NCBI GenBank assembly: GCA_963920525.1
Contig: OY986435.1
Span: forward strand, 269,681,574 to 269,745,573
Direction of reading: 5' to 3'
Source of the DNA: Dichetophora obliterata
Lineage: Eukaryota > Arthropoda > Insecta > Diptera > Sciomyzidae
Length of the DNA stretch: 64,000 bases
Translations under genes and position numbers: made by a program
Notes under the pieces: model-generated
Database searches by the model: none
What the model saw: the letters and a program-made list of their open reading frames with translations, nothing else
Told to the model about the DNA's origin: nothing
Shown here: positions 44,622 to 56,618 of the stretch, in pieces
Position numbering within the stretch: the stretch's first letter is position 1
How the letters are laid out: every line of letters starts with the position of its first letter

Positions 44622-44760
44622 TGTTGTTGTTTTTGTTGTTGTTGCCTTCTTCAAAACTTACTTGATCTGAATAGCTCATAATTAAAATCATGTAAAAATT
44701 CAGAGAATAGATCACAATTAATTATCAAAAAATAAACATAAGCCCTTTACTATTATCACA
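44622..44760 (-). mobile_element. (CAA)-tail retroposon copy, minus orientation
   Basis: GTTGTTGTTGCCTTCTTCAA, AACTTACTTGATCTGAATAG and CTCATAATTAAAATCATGTA then ATAGATCACAATTAATTATC match the 23957-24060 copy with small changes. A long (GTT)n run starts near 44621. Confidence 0.55.
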
Positions 44761-45045
44761 TAAAAATGAACACAAAATTGGTCATTTCGTAGCTTCACTG
44801 GAAGAACCACTTCGCAAAAATTTGTCCAAAAGAGTTTATATCTCTTCCGAATTAGCATCTAGAGAATTAAAATGTATGGGCTGTTTTTATTATTAATCCT
44901 ACCAATTTTTCTTCCAAACATATCCACCCTTTCAGTCAGCCTTTTGAGACGCCCTACAAAAAAGAAAAAAAATTAAAAAAATTTCCGGAAACAGTTCGAA
45001 GCTGTTATTACCTTATTGCCCTTATTACCTTAGTGGTGATTCTTA

Positions 45046-45284
45046 GGGCCAGTTTTTCAGTGCGAGCTTAAACTATATTCAAATTAAACTGAGGTTAACT
45101 CACCAGAATTGGACATTTAAACTCGGCTTAGGCAAAAAAGAAACACATTATATGATAATTTAAGTCAATTTAACTTCAAAGAACGCTAAAAAATCTAGTT
45201 AAACGGAGTTTAAATGTCCAATTTAGGTGAGTTAACCTCAGTTTAATTTGACTAGAATTTAAGCTCGCACTGAAAAATTGGCTC
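45046..45284. mobile_element. PIF/Harbinger-like MITE with TTA duplication
   Basis: The ends GGGCCAGTTTTTCAGTGCGA and TCGCACTGAAAAATTGGCTC are flanked by TTA on both sides (45043-45045 and 45285-45287). The inverted similarity extends about 85 bp per arm (ATTAAACTGAGGTTAACTCA, TTGGACATTTAAACTC), so most of the 239 bp is palindromic. Confidence 0.8.
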
Positions 45285-45287
45285 TTA

Positions 45288-47549
45288 GAGGATTCAAGTG
45301 TTTAAGATGGTCCTATTATGTTGTCATCCTCAACATTTAATCTAAACACCTAATGGTTTCTCTCATGGTTTAGCATTTTTCAGAAAGCAAAATTTAATAT
45401 TTTAACGCTCATATTTCGGATCATAGGTCAGCAGTCCAAATTTGTTTTTGCTCATTTGTATTTTCCTCCATTTATAATAAACACTAAAAAATGTACGACA
45501 GCTTTGTTCTTAGCGTACGTATATTAAATTTAAAATAACCTAAAAATTGTCTTGAAAATCCGAGCTTTTTAAGGCAAAATATGGTTTTTAAGCATTTTTC
45601 TAGATGAACAATTTTTTCAATGGAATGCATGGAATCGATTAGTATATCTCACATAAAAACTTTGTATGCGGGAATCGCAGAGAATTATATAATAATCAAA
45701 ATAATAATTTAAAATATGCATAGACGAAAATTTTTTTCGAAGTTAATATTTGTGAAAAAAATTGTAGTTTTTCGGTTCGAAGGCTTATATCTCAAAAACT
45801 ACAGCAGAAATAGGAATGATTGATATTGTTTAGATATTGCATAGATATTGCTTGTTAACTATTTAAATAAGTTTTTTAATATTTAAATGTACTAAACGGT
45901 TATTGTTTTGTAGATAAAAATAACATAAAAAACATGAAAAATTCTGCATCTCAAAAACTAGAACCAATCTAGACAAATGCATCAAAATTTCGAATTCAGC
46001 GGATCAAATTACGTTGTAAATAGTTGTCAACAGTTCGGGTCCAAAAGTTTACCAAGCAATTTGAAAATGTATCTACTCTATTAAAAGCGTAACACAATAT
46101 ATTTTTTATAATTAATATACATATATCGCTAACTTTTGAGTGTGGCGCAAAAATCTCTGAAAGATACAATTGTACACATCAAAAAATTGCTTAACCCATT
46201 TACACCTACAGTCCCATTTCCAAAGCGTCTATTTATTAAGAACTAAGATATAAGGCAATTTCTTAATTTCCGGAGTAGCTAAAATCTGTTTTGAACTTTA
46301 AGTGATTTCGATTTGCCCGAGAGTTGATTAAAGTGAAATGTTGCAGTTTTCACAAGAAAAGGAAAATGTTTAAATTATTTATTTCATAGTACATATAGTT
46401 TATTTTATTGTCTTATTGTTTGTTGTCGAGAACTCGTATAGGAATTCATTAGTGCTTAAGAAAGTCTAAGCATTTTTTTTATGTAATTTGGGTCTTTTTT
46501 TTTACAAAAATAGCGAAAGCATAGGGAAAATTTAGCAGCACATGCTTGAAAAAGGTGGAATTATATGGATTAATTCACATACCAAAATTCACCAATTTGC
46601 AAAAGCATAGCAAAAATGATAGAAAAATGAATACTCGCATTTATTTAATAAATTTTTATTTAATAAAACTTTGCAATAAATGCCTCAGCACACACGATAA
46701 TCTTGTGAAAAAATACGTGATGCGCATGCACTTAAGCCTCTATGCGTCACACAGTTTTGATGCCATCATCATCATCTGCATAACATGAAATTCTTGCAAA
46801 TATTGCTCAGTTGCAAAAATCGTGCATTCATTTTTCTCATTAACTGCGCAGCCATTAAATAAGTTTCAACGTTTGAAAGAGGAACAAGCCAAATGCAAGC
46901 AATTAAAAAAAATTGTATGCAAAACTTCACTTGAACTTCGTTCAATAGAAACGCATTTAATTCATATTCTTGGCATTGCATTGCATCAAATTGTCGATGC
47001 ACGTAAATCAGTGCCATCACACCAGCTACCTCTCGTGGTAGCAGGCACTAACGTGCGGAAGCACCACATCAAATGTCGATGGCGATTTCGCTTGTGATGT
47101 GATGCGCAGCAACAAACTTGCAACGAACGCAGGCAACATGGCAATAATTCATGCGCATAGCACATCGTGCCGCAACCCACAGCAAAATCTGGGCCACTGC
47201 GCAGTGCTTTGCTGTATGTGCAGCTACTGCTGCTGCTTGAGTTGGATTAACAAAGCTGTGCGCAGATAATTACCACAAAGTTTCGTCCATTTCGTGGGTT
47301 GACATGAACTCATGATGTTCTCTTTATACTTGTTGCCAAACAGTTTAACACGTGCTACAATTTGAGCCAACCAACTGTCATTGCACAATATTTAAGCGCA
47401 TGCGCACCAATTTAAAACGGCCTTAAATAATTCTCCAATACTTTCAGGTTGTGCGGATTGTAAGTTTAACGCTACTCTGAACACCAGCATCCGCAACTTT
47501 TTATACGATCTGCTGTTAGCATTACTTGGACTAGTAAAAAGACAGTGCG
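45288..47549. other. Upstream region of the secreted repeat gene
   Basis: 45288-46750 is AT-rich without recognisable genes. From about 46750 to 47500 the base composition rises (CGCATGCGC, TGCTGCTGCTGC), as expected of retained single-copy upstream DNA. Candidate core elements are TATTTAAG at about 47388 and TTTTTATACG at about 47499, the latter 50 bp before the ATG. Open frames at 46546-47180 on both strands have no motif and look accidental. Confidence 0.4.
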
Positions 47550-50165
47550 ATGAATTGGTTCTCCACAGCAATGGTGAGTCTTCCGAACGACGACCACCAA
47601 GACAAGCACTAACTTTTTTCTAATTCTCTTTCATCCACTTTCCCTCTTTAGTTCTTCTATGTTGCACTCTGCTGTATGGCATCAAGCAGCCGGGCTATTA
47701 AACGCGAAGCACCTATCAGCAGCTATCTGCCGCCCACTTCTGGCCAACGTCCATCGACCAAGTATAGCTCACCATCGAGCTCGTACTTGCCACCAGCTTC
47801 TGGTCCAGCTCTCCCGTCATCGTACAACTCAAGGCCTTCAAGCTATACACCGAGTGCTCCTTCTGGTGGTCCCTATCCCAGTGCTCCTGCTGCGCCTAGT
47901 TCGAGTTATGGAGCACCGTCTTCGCGCCCTTCCAGCTCCTATGGAGCTCCACCACCAAGTCGTCCAAGTTCCAGCTATGGTCCACCTTCTAACAGCTATG
48001 GACCGCCACCAAGTCGTCCGAGTTCCAGTTATGGTCCACCAAAGAAGTCATCACCGCCCAAACGTCCCTCGTCAAGTTATGGTCCACCATCCAGCCGGCC
48101 TTCCTCCAGCTATGGTGCACCACCAAAGGCGCCATCGTCTAGCTACGGCCCACCGAAACTCTCTCCACCGCCCAGCAGCTATGGTGTTCCAGTGGCACCA
48201 TCTTCGAGCTATGGTGCACCTCCCGCTTTACCTCCTTCGTCTTCTTACGGCACTTCATTGAAGCATCCATCAAGCAGCTATGGTGCACCTCCAGCTTCAC
48301 CACCTTCTTCCTCGTATGGCGCACCACCATCTCAACCATCCAGCAGCTACGGTGCACCATCAGCTTCTGCTCCCTCTTCCTCTTACGGTGCACCAACGAA
48401 ACTACCATCTAGCAGCTATAGTGCACCGCCAGCTTCGCCGCCTTCTTCTTCTTACGGTGCACCATCAAAGCCATCCAGCAGCTATGGGGCACCTCCAGCT
48501 TCACCACCTTCTTCTTCGTATGGTGCACCACCTTCTCAACCATCCAGCAGCTATGGGGCACCTCCCGCTTCATCGCCTTCTTCCTCCTACGGTGCTCCCG
48601 CTAAACCACCTACTAACAGCTATAGTGCACCGCCAGCTTCTCCACCTTCTCCTTCTTATGGTGCACCATCAAAGCCATCCAGTAGCTATGGGGCACCTTC
48701 AGCTTCACCACCTTCTTCTTCGTATGGCGCACCACCCTCACCACCAGCTAGCAGCTATGGTGCCCCTTCAAGGCCACCTTCCAGCAGTTATGGCGCTCCA
48801 GCTGCGCCCTCATCTTCTTATGGAGCACCTGCGGCACCATCTTCGAGCTATGGTGCACCAGCTAAACTACCATCATCCAGCTATGGTGCTCCTCCAAATG
48901 GTGCGAGACCTTCAAACTCATACTTGCCACCTGCAGCACCATCGCGTCCATCTTCTAGCTATGGTGCTCCATCAAAACCTTCATCTTCTAACGGTGCTCC
49001 TGCTGGCAGCTCTTTTGTGCCGTCTAGCAGTTATGGCACCCCCGCCAATCCACCATCCTCTAGCTATGGTGCACCAGCTCAAGCACCTTCTTCTAGCTAT
49101 GGAGCTCCTGCACAACAAGCACCCTCGTCCAGCTATGGTGCTCCAAAAATAACTCCACCAGCAACAAGCTACGGTGTTCCAGCCGCACCAGCACCACAAC
49201 CGCCATCACAAAGTTACGGTGCGCCTTCTGTTGCGGCATCGCAACCACCCTCACAAAGTTATGGAGCTCCTTCGAATTTACCATCTAGCAGTTATGGTGC
49301 ACCTTCTGCTCCCTCTTCGTCTAATGGTGCACCGCCATCAAGCTACGGTGCGCCATCATCAGAGCCATCATCTAGCTACGGAGCGCCTGCTGCAGCGCCG
49401 CCGTCATCCAGCTACGGTGCCCCAGCTCAACCACCTTCTTCTAGCTATAGTGCACCTTCGGCACCATCATCATCTTACGGAGCGCCATCTGGGGGGTCAT
49501 CTCCTAGTTATAGTGCTCCAACGGCACCTTCAACAAGTTATGGTGCACCAGCTGCTCCATCCTCAGGTTTTGGCTCCTCTTCAAGTCCATCGACATCTTA
49601 TGGTGCACCTAGTGCTCCAGCTCCATCAACTCCTTCGACTGGTTATGGTGCACCTACTGGTCCACCATCAAGCTTCAGTGCTCCAGCTCCGCAACAACCA
49701 TCTTCCGGCTATGGTGCACCAACAGCACCATCATCGAGCTATGGAGCACCCAGTTCAAACGGTGGATATTCAGCACCTGCAGAGCCCTCATCATCTTATG
49801 GTGCTCCAGCCCAACAGCAACCACAGCAAAGCTATGGAGCACCGTCGGGACCATCAGGACCATCGGCACCACCTTCAAGTTATGCAGCACCGGCAGAACC
49901 TGCATCGGGGTATGGGGCACCAGTTGCACCACCATCGTCTAGTTATGGTGCGCCGTCGCAACCGCCCGCATCTAGCTATAATGCGCCCCCCTCTTCCTAT
50001 GGCGCTCCTACGACTGGTTCCGGCGGTAATGGTGGTTCCGGTGGTAATGGCGGTAGTGGTGGCTATCCATCGGCACCTAGTTCCGGCTACGGTGCGCCCA
50101 GTCAAGTACCCGAAACTATTCAACAAAGCTACTCTTCCGATGGCGGATACAAATACAAGAAATAA
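47550..50165 (+). CDS. Muc91C: Secreted PSSSYGAP-repeat protein, Mucin-91C/pro-resilin-like
   Basis: Two exons. Exon 1 (47550-47573) encodes MNWFSTAM and meets GTGAGT. The 78-nt intron ends CTCTTTAG, and exon 2 (47652-50165) continues in frame, giving 845 residues. The first 23 residues (MNWFSTAM, then FFYVALCCMASSSRA) form a typical signal peptide, so the protein is secreted. Next come SSYLPP repeats, then hundreds of residues of PSSSYGAP variants, including YGPP near residues 110-170 and YSAP later. A Gly/Asn-rich stretch (GGNGGSGGNGG) and a lysine-rich C-terminus YKYKK follow. YGAP repeats are shared with pro-resilin (tyrosines crosslinked in elastic cuticle), and Ser/Pro richness suits O-glycosylation. 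Drosophila Mucin 91C (CG7709), as I recall it, has this motif, so the symbol is a likely, not proven, orthology. There is no chitin-binding (RR) domain. Frames on either strand across the repeats are shadows. It is the only intact gene in the window. Confidence 0.88.
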
Positions 50166-50381
50166 GCATATGTATAAAAAAGCATCGGAAGCGGAAGTTT
50201 AAAGCACGTGAAGATTTAGCTTCGCCAGCATTTTATTTGCCGCATACAAGCCGCTGACTATCGTCTCTATCTCGACCTTTGACCTTATCAAAATCTGTTG
50301 CTCTCTCTCCCTCTATCTTCTTTCATCACGAGATTGTGAGAAACAAAATATTTTCAATCTATTAGCTTTCCAGCGGCATGC

Positions 50382-50559
50382 AATAAATAGCAAAAACTAA
50401 TCATTAAGTATCATTCGATGTTGCCACCTTATCATTCGTCTGTCTGTTACTCTTACACATATCTGTTTTTGTTTGCCTTATCTCGTTCTTCCAATTTGTA
50501 TATTTTAGTGAATTATAATTTAAGTTATATAAGTAAAGTAAATTTATTTTATAAATAAA
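50382..50559 (+). terminator. Candidate polyadenylation signals of the secreted gene
   Basis: AATAAA occurs at 50382-50387 and again at 50554-50559, 220 and 390 bp after the stop codon. T-rich sequence follows each. Either could define the transcript end. Confidence 0.5.
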
Positions 50560-51499
50560 AACAAAAAAATTTTATAAACGTAAGAAATGTTTCGCGTTGG
50601 CTTTCAGAAATTAACCTCTGTGGTAACTACTTTTGCAAACACTAAAAACTTCAAACTAACGGCTTAAACTATAAAGACCACTCTAATTACGTTATGTTGT
50701 TATTGTGATTTATGTGGATTTTAGATTTCCCTTTTTTTTAGATTATAATCTGGCGCATAAAATTGACTACGTAACGGTGTAATACACATTTTCCGGTATA
50801 TAGGTAGTAGCCTATCTTTCAGCACTCATCAGCGAAAAAGAGGTATTGTTTTAAAATCATGTAACTTTTCTTATCCCACGCTGGCAGCAACAACAAAGTC
50901 ACTTCCACAAATTATGTTTACGAAAATCACAACTATCATTTCAACTATCAGTTTGTAGTATTCTTCAACACATCAACGCATAACTTGCTTTTGTAGATTA
51001 AGGTACTGAGACTTAACTACTAGGTCACAGCAAGTACGAGGCTTGAGAGCTTTTAAGTCTTCAAAATAAATTTAGGAAGACAATATTTGGTTTCAAGCAA
51101 GTAAATATTGACGATACAAAATGATCATTGTTCAAAATAAGTTGAATATCGATCACAAGCCAAAACTTTACTCTAAAAGTTTGTATACATTGTTGGAAGA
51201 TTCTGTAAAATATTTAAGTAAATTTCTGCAAAATATTTATCTCCAGTAGATACATTGTAAAGCCGATATTTAATATACTTAAGTACAAAATCTAGAAATG
51301 CTTACCTTTTTTTTTCTTCCAAAACCAACATGAGATTAAATTGAATTAAAACATGAGATGAAATTGAAAAAAAAAATGACAAAGAGGTTATTTTAAATTT
51401 AAACAGTCGCAAGTATAGAAAAATATTGAAATATTTTGGTTTTGAAACCCTTATTTATTGCAAATGTAATGAAAATATTTGATCAAATCGAATGTTTAA
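50560..51499. other. AT-rich intergenic stretch
   Basis: No gene, paired repeat or promoter that I can support. Confidence 0.4.
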
Positions 51500-51868
51500 C
51501 CCATTAATGATGACGTTTGATTCCTCAAAAATTTTAACAGTGTGAGAAAGCCAAAAGTATACTTTTTTCAAAAAAAGTTATAAAATTGACATTTACAGCA
51601 TAAAAACATAAAATTAAAAAATTGCAATAGGTTGAACGCCTATGCTATGAAATGGAAATTTTTCCTTTTATCATTTTTCAAATTTTTTTTATTTTTATTT
51701 TTTTATTTCTCTACTTATAGTAAACATGCTTTTATGATCATACGCCTCGCCACACCCAAATCCTTTGAATTTTGTTTTTTAACTTCAGAGTTTTCCGTCC
51801 AATTTTAATACAAATTTAATAATAATACAAAAGATAAACTCAAGGTTCTGGTAATAAGCATTAATGGG
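51500..51868. mobile_element. piggyBac-like MITE flanked by TTAA
   Basis: TTAA/CCCATTAATGATGACG at 51496 and AAGCATTAATGGG/TTAA ending 51872. The terminal 10 bp CCCATTAATG are perfectly inverted and both sides carry TTAA. 369 bp, AT-rich and non-coding. Confidence 0.7.
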
Positions 51869-52139
51869 TTAAGTTATTTGACATCAACTGTTGGCTTTTG
51901 AATTTTAAATTTGCGCAACTAAACTTTTTGCTTTTGCAAAACTTTTCTTTCCATTTATTTTTTAATTGAAATTTAACTAAACAAAAAAAATAAAAAATTA
52001 TTAAGAAATATATAACTAATTAATTTTGTGGTAATTTATTTTATAGGGTGTTTTTTATCTGCATGAAAACTTTAAATAATAACACAAGACAGAAATATTA
52101 TTAAAATTAATTTTTTATTATTATAATCTAAAAGAGAAT

Positions 52140-52690
52140 TTCATGGCATTTATTTTTTGTATATGATATCTGGCATATGTCTGCCGCGGCTACAAGTTAC
52201 ATAGTCCATTCGATCAATCCAATTTTTTACTACTTTTTCCAATAAATTTGTCCGTATGGCGGCAATGGTGGTTTGAATATTGGCTTCCAATGCTTTAAAA
52301 GTTGCTGGTTTGTCGGCATAAACCAATTACTTAACATAGCTTCATAAAAAGCAATTGAACCAAACAAGAGGGCCAGTTAACAGGACCGTTTTGGAAATAA
52401 AGTTGTCACCAAATTGATTTTGCAATAAATTGATGGTTAAGCGAGCTGTATGGCAAGTTGCGCCATCTTGCTGGAATGAAATGTCGTCGATGTTTAGCTG
52501 ATTAATTTTTGGAAACAAAAACTCAGTCAGCATGGCTCGATAGCGCTTGCCATTGATCAAAGGACCAAAGGACCAAATAGGAGGATGTAATGGTGATTCG
52601 TTAATGGCTTGAGGACTATCTTCGCTCCATATCCGCCAATTTTGCTTATTGACGAAGCCAGTTAATCACAAATAAGCTTCATCACTAAAC
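52140..52690 (-). pseudogene. DD41D mariner transposase relic (catalytic and C-terminal part)
   Basis: The minus strand reads SDEAYL, stop, LTGFVNKQNWRIWSEDSP, ESPLHPPIWSFGPL, INGKRYRAMLTEFLFPKINQ and SFQQDGATCHTARLTINLLQ. A degraded stretch replaces the third-aspartate region (the expected RSCDLTPLD is not readable near 52370). YADKPATFKALEANIQTTIA and NWIDRMDYVTCSRGRHMPDI close it. Motifs match the copy at 15851-16553, but the two are clearly different lineages. The N-terminal part lies beyond the hAT insertion (53468-53640) and is barely readable. Confidence 0.75.
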
Positions 52691-52692
52691 AC

Positions 52693-53459
52693 TAGAGCTG
52701 TCAAACTATCGATAGTCGACACCATCGATATTTTCGATATTGATATTTTAAACCATCGATATATCGTCTATAGTATCGAAGTTCATACTGATCCATCAAA
52801 GGTCATATTTTTTCATATAGATTAGATTATTAATAAAGCCAAGAGCAGCAAATTATATATATTTTTGTTAATAAAGAAGCAAAAAAACGCCTTAATTTAC
52901 TTAACAGAACCGGTATTTTATTTATTAAAATGTATCGTGTATAAATATAATGTAAAATTGCTTTAAAGCAATTCTTATTGAGATCATTGCTTTTAGAACT
53001 TTACATTAACAATTTATTGGAGATCGTTGCATACCGTTTATCCAATATTTTTGTTGATAAATAGAATCATATCAAGAGTTTTTGGCTTAAGAGCACATCT
53101 TCCCTCGGAAATAATAGACCCAGTCCTGCTGAACATTCTTTCCGATTCAGTGGACGTAGCTGGTATTGAACAATATCGCATTGAGCACGTAATTAAGTCT
53201 TTCATATTATCGGCATTATGCTGCAGGAAATAAATATAAATTGCAGGGATAGAATAACTACCAGGTAATTATAAAGGATTCTTACTTTCCAATATTCCAA
53301 AGGATCCGATTACACGAAATTTCCTCTTTAAAGAATTTGTGATGAACAAGCGTTGCAAAGCCGATAGTCTATCGACTGGACTCGACTATCAATCGATAGT
53401 TAAAAAAAATTTAAACCATCGATAGTATCGATAGTGCCATCGATAGTTTGACAGCTCTA
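52693..53459 (-). mobile_element. Internally deleted hAT element with 8-bp duplication
   Basis: The ends TAGAGCTGTCAAACTATCGA and TCGATAGTTTGACAGCTCTA are perfect inverted repeats. CTAAACAC flanks both sides (52685-52692 and 53460-53467). ATCGATAGT motifs are repeated several times next to each end, likely transposase-binding subrepeats. 767 bp, with a C-terminal transposase fragment on the minus strand. Confidence 0.9.
53037..53260 (-). pseudogene. hAT transposase dimerisation-domain fragment
   Basis: The minus strand reads RYCSIPATSTESERMFSRTG, then SIISEGRCALKPKTLDMILF and INKNIG before a stop near 53037. This is the conserved hAT C-terminal block (IPATSxxSERxFSxxGxIxxxxRxxLxPxxxxxLxFLxxN). 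Everything upstream is deleted. The plus-strand frame at 53027-53233 is its shadow. Confidence 0.8.
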
Positions 53460-53739
53460 CTAAACACAATTCTTCGGTAAAAATATTCATGTGAACTTCG
53501 CGAACAGATTTTTTTTTCGAAGTTAATTTCCAATTTGGAAACGCTGTTCTGACGTTAAACAATTTACGATAAATTGCCAAACCTTACTAAACACAAATGT
53601 CAGCACAACTTGACATTTTCAATTGTCAAACCATAGACAACAACCATCAAAACTTCTCATGCAGCTAAAAAAACACCCCTTATATAAAAAGCAAAACACT
53701 GCATGTCTGTGTGATGCCTATAGACTCCAATACTACTGG

Positions 53740-54290
53740 ATCGAGTGAGCTGAAATTTTGGCAGTTGATTTGTTTTAGGTAGGAGATGGTTTAGGGAAAA
53801 AATTTGCCACACCCCTTTTGACCGCGCCAAATCAATAAAAATGCTTTATTTCAGACAGTTTTGGTCGTGTAAGACTTAAATTTGGTGATTTAGTTTGTAT
53901 GTTTACTGTCGGAAACTGCATTAAAAATTGCTTTCCACACCCACTTTTTCCACCCACTGCGAAAATGCTATATTTCAGGCGGTTTTGGTCGTTTAAGACT
54001 AAAATTTGGTAATTTATTTTGTATGTCTACTTTCGGCAACTGTACTAGAAATCGGCGTGGTCGCACTTTAACCCACTTTTTAAGAAATCATTCAAATTGG
54101 CTTCTGGGCCGATTGAGCTAAAATTTTGGCTTAGTTGGTATGGTTACTGTCAGCAACTGTACTAAAAATTGGTTTCCACGCACGCTTTTACCGCCCACAA
54201 ACCAATGAAAATGTTTTATTTGGGGATTAGTGTGGACTGATTTCTAACCGTGTATTTGGCAGTAAGTCGGTCTGTGGCAGGACAACGTCT
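53740..54290. repeat. Tandem repeat, about 125-bp unit with CCACRCCCACTTTT
   Basis: Units share CAGNNGGTTTTGGTCGTNTAAGAC, AAATTTGGTNATTTANTTTG, TACTGTCGGNAACTG, ACTAAAAATTGNTTTCCACG and CACTTTTNCCACCCAC. Phase marks occur near 53857, 53983 and 54110. The array is bracketed by ATATAAAAAGCAAAACACTG (53683) and CTAGTACTATATAAAAATG (54301). The layout resembles the arrays at 25750 and 32885. Confidence 0.6.
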
Positions 54291-55610
54291 GCCAGAGAGT
54301 ACTAGTACTATATAAAAATGAATGGTTCTAAAATACCTTAGTTTAAGCGGTACTTCTAATTTCGAAAGTTTTTTGCATCTCTTGTATCATTTTTTAATTG
54401 TAACTTATGGCTTTTTTGATTGAATATGAATATATATAAAATAATTTTCACAGCCTAGGGAGGGCAAGTGCCCCAATTCTGCCCCTGTTAACGCCCATGG
54501 CTCTGAGTATAAAATCTCCCATACAAAGTGATTTTACGAAAACGGTAAAATCTCTTTAATGTTCACTATAATAAAAGATAAATCTGCACATAAGCTTTGA
54601 TTAAATGTAAGGACTTTTTTGTATAGTAAGGTTAAGCAGGAGGATTTGGTAATTGCTAGTGGTAATTGATTGATCATTTATTCAAATTTTATTCTTTCCG
54701 CAACTTGGTATTTATTGGATTTCGTTATCGTTATTGTGGTCACGTTGTTGTGACCAAGAATATACTATATACTACTTATTTATACTTACAACGCCTCTTA
54801 TGAGCGTAACAAACAGAGTGATTAAGTAAATATACCTCTTAAGCATCGTGTGGGTGTATAAAAGTACTCCAGTAAAAAGAAAGTGTTCACACATGAAGTA
54901 AGGTTAAGTTGAAGTGGCTGCGTCTAATTAAGGCGCACTGAGGTCAATTCAATTTTATTATTATTTGTACTAATTATTTTATGAACTATTCGAACAATTA
55001 GATCTTCACAAAGGATTTGTTTGACGAAAGTTTTTTTGAGTTCTTCAAGGTCACTGTTGAGGCAGTCGTATATCGTATATCAGCTTGTGTTAATATTTTT
55101 CAGTATGTATTTATTATTTCAATGACATTTATTAAACAATCAATCAATCAACTAACCATTTTATATATACTATATATATTTATTTTAATGTGTGTATACA
55201 GATATATATTAATTTGGTATTTATACATACACATTTAATAATGTAATAAATAAATACAGGAGTAACTTTATGCAAATGCCTTTAAATAGTATTTTTTCTT
55301 CATCATGAATTTTTGACAAAAAGTAGTAATTTTTGTATCGACAAACAGTATTCAACAGTTATATATACCTACATATATAAAATACATCGAATGTAAAGAG
55401 AAAAAAAAATCAAAAACTTCAATAATAACAACAGTTAATAAAACAAATAACCATTAACTTTTAAAGTCTATAAATATTAACAGATAATTTATGTTTTCTA
55501 TGTTCTTAATCGTTAAAAAACAAATAATTATTTTTTAAAACAATGAAATGCCGTTATTTTTGGTTTTATTTTTAGATTTGCGTTCAGGTAAAATGTGTTG
55601 ATATGTACAG
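54291..55610. other. AT-rich stretch with one worn transposon end
   Basis: CTAGGGAGGGCAAGTGCCCC and TGTTAACGCCCATGG at 54457-54500 look like the end of a DNA transposon, as does CAGTGGCGGATCTAG at 62706. (TA)n-rich sequence runs at 55150-55240. No gene. Confidence 0.35.
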
Positions 55611-56191
55611 TAGCGTGGGTCAAATAAAATAATTTTTTTTTTAAAGTGCTTGGCACCTTAAAAAAAAATCTCACCAAATACAGATGCTTCGCATCGCAGT
55701 TTTTTTTTCTCAGTCCAATAGAAAAAATTCATACCTCATCATTAATTGATTGTACAGAAATATGTTTTCCAAGAATTTTGTAGGAAATTTAATGCTCTAC
55801 AAAAAAGGTATCAAATATTTTTTCCGTAAACCTCAACATTTGAATGATGTTGAAGATTTAAGTTTGACTATTTTAAGACATATTTCATTTTTGTTTATGA
55901 ATTTTATAACTCGACAATAAATGACTATTATAAAATGCGCAACACAAATTTTTGTGGAAAATTAACTGCTCTATAAAAATGGTATCAAATATTTTGGCGA
56001 TTAAATTAAGCGTTCAAAAGAAATTCATCATCAGACTTTCATAGGTACTGATTTTAAGAGTTTTTGATTAGATAATCGAAAAATTTTAATTTAATTTATA
56101 AGTTTTGAGAAAATTTACACGAATTTTAATTTTTATCAACTGAGAAACTTCAAAATATTTTTCAAGTTTTTTCGTGTAAGTATCTTTGTCT

Positions 56192-56618
56192 TGTAAGTAT
56201 CTACGCTGAGCAGTAGAGATGAAAAGATTTTAGGAGCATTCGAGAGAAAGATTCGTCGTAAGATCTACGGACCAATCTGCGTCAATGGCGAGTAACGAAT
56301 ACGGTGGGATGATTGTATGAGCTGTACGCTGACATCGACATAGTCAAGCGCATTAAAATCGAGCGGCTTCGCTGGCTTGGACATGTTCAGCGCATGAAAG
56401 ACGATGTTCCAGTGAAGAAAACATTCGATTCGGTACCCAGCGGCGGTCAACGCAGAAGAGGACGACCGCATCTTCATTGCAAATACCAAGTAGAGGACAA
56501 CCTGACGAAGCTTGGAATTTCCAACTGGCGCCAGCAAGCGAAAGACAGAAATGGCTGGCGCAAATTCTTAGATGAGGACAAGACCGACATACGGTTGAAG
56601 CGCCAACTAAGTAAGTAA
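56192..56618 (+). mobile_element. 5'-truncated non-LTR retrotransposon with (TAAG)n tail
   Basis: GTAAGTATCTTTGTCT occurs immediately before (56176-56191) and after (56619-56634) the insert, a 16-bp target-site duplication partly merged with the TAAG tail. The insert encodes only the end of the second open frame and finishes AACTAAGTAAGTAAGTAAG. It landed in the arm of the foldback at 55611-56997. Confidence 0.8.
56200..56610 (+). pseudogene. Non-LTR retrotransposon ORF2 C-terminal fragment
   Basis: The plus strand reads FERKIRRKIYGPICVNGE, stop, then (one frame over) MYELYADIDIVKRIKIERLR, WLGHVQRMKDDVPVKKTFD, GQRRRGRPHLHCKYQVEDNL and ISNWRQQAKDRNGWRKFLDE. RLRWxGHVxRM, GxRxRGRPxxRW and the WxxxAxDRxxWR block are the familiar C-terminal tail of many arthropod LINE endonuclease/reverse transcriptases. 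The reverse transcriptase core is lost by 5' truncation. Clade (RTE, jockey or other) cannot be settled from this part. Confidence 0.8.

Larger units (their letters stand above)
52045..53680 (-). mobile_element. DD41D mariner copy 2, interrupted by a deleted hAT
   Basis: AGGGTGTTTTTTATCTGCATG and AAAACTTT (52045) are inverted at the right end (AAAACTTCTCATGCAGC then TAAAAAAACACCCC, to 53680), with TA-rich flanks. The element carries a minus-strand transposase relic. It is split at 52693-53459 by a hAT element with an 8-bp duplication; its own sequence resumes at 53468. Confidence 0.8.

Noticed and set aside
46546..47180. Open frames on both strands upstream of the secreted gene as exons
   Set aside because: No conserved motif, no matching splice sites in phase, and strong overlap of both strands. 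More likely regulatory DNA.
47659..50202. Long open frames in other frames and strands over the repeat gene (for example 48280-49152, 49174-50202)
   Set aside because: They are shadows of the SSSYGAP codon repeats. Only the frame from 47550 has a spliced start, signal peptide and balanced motif.
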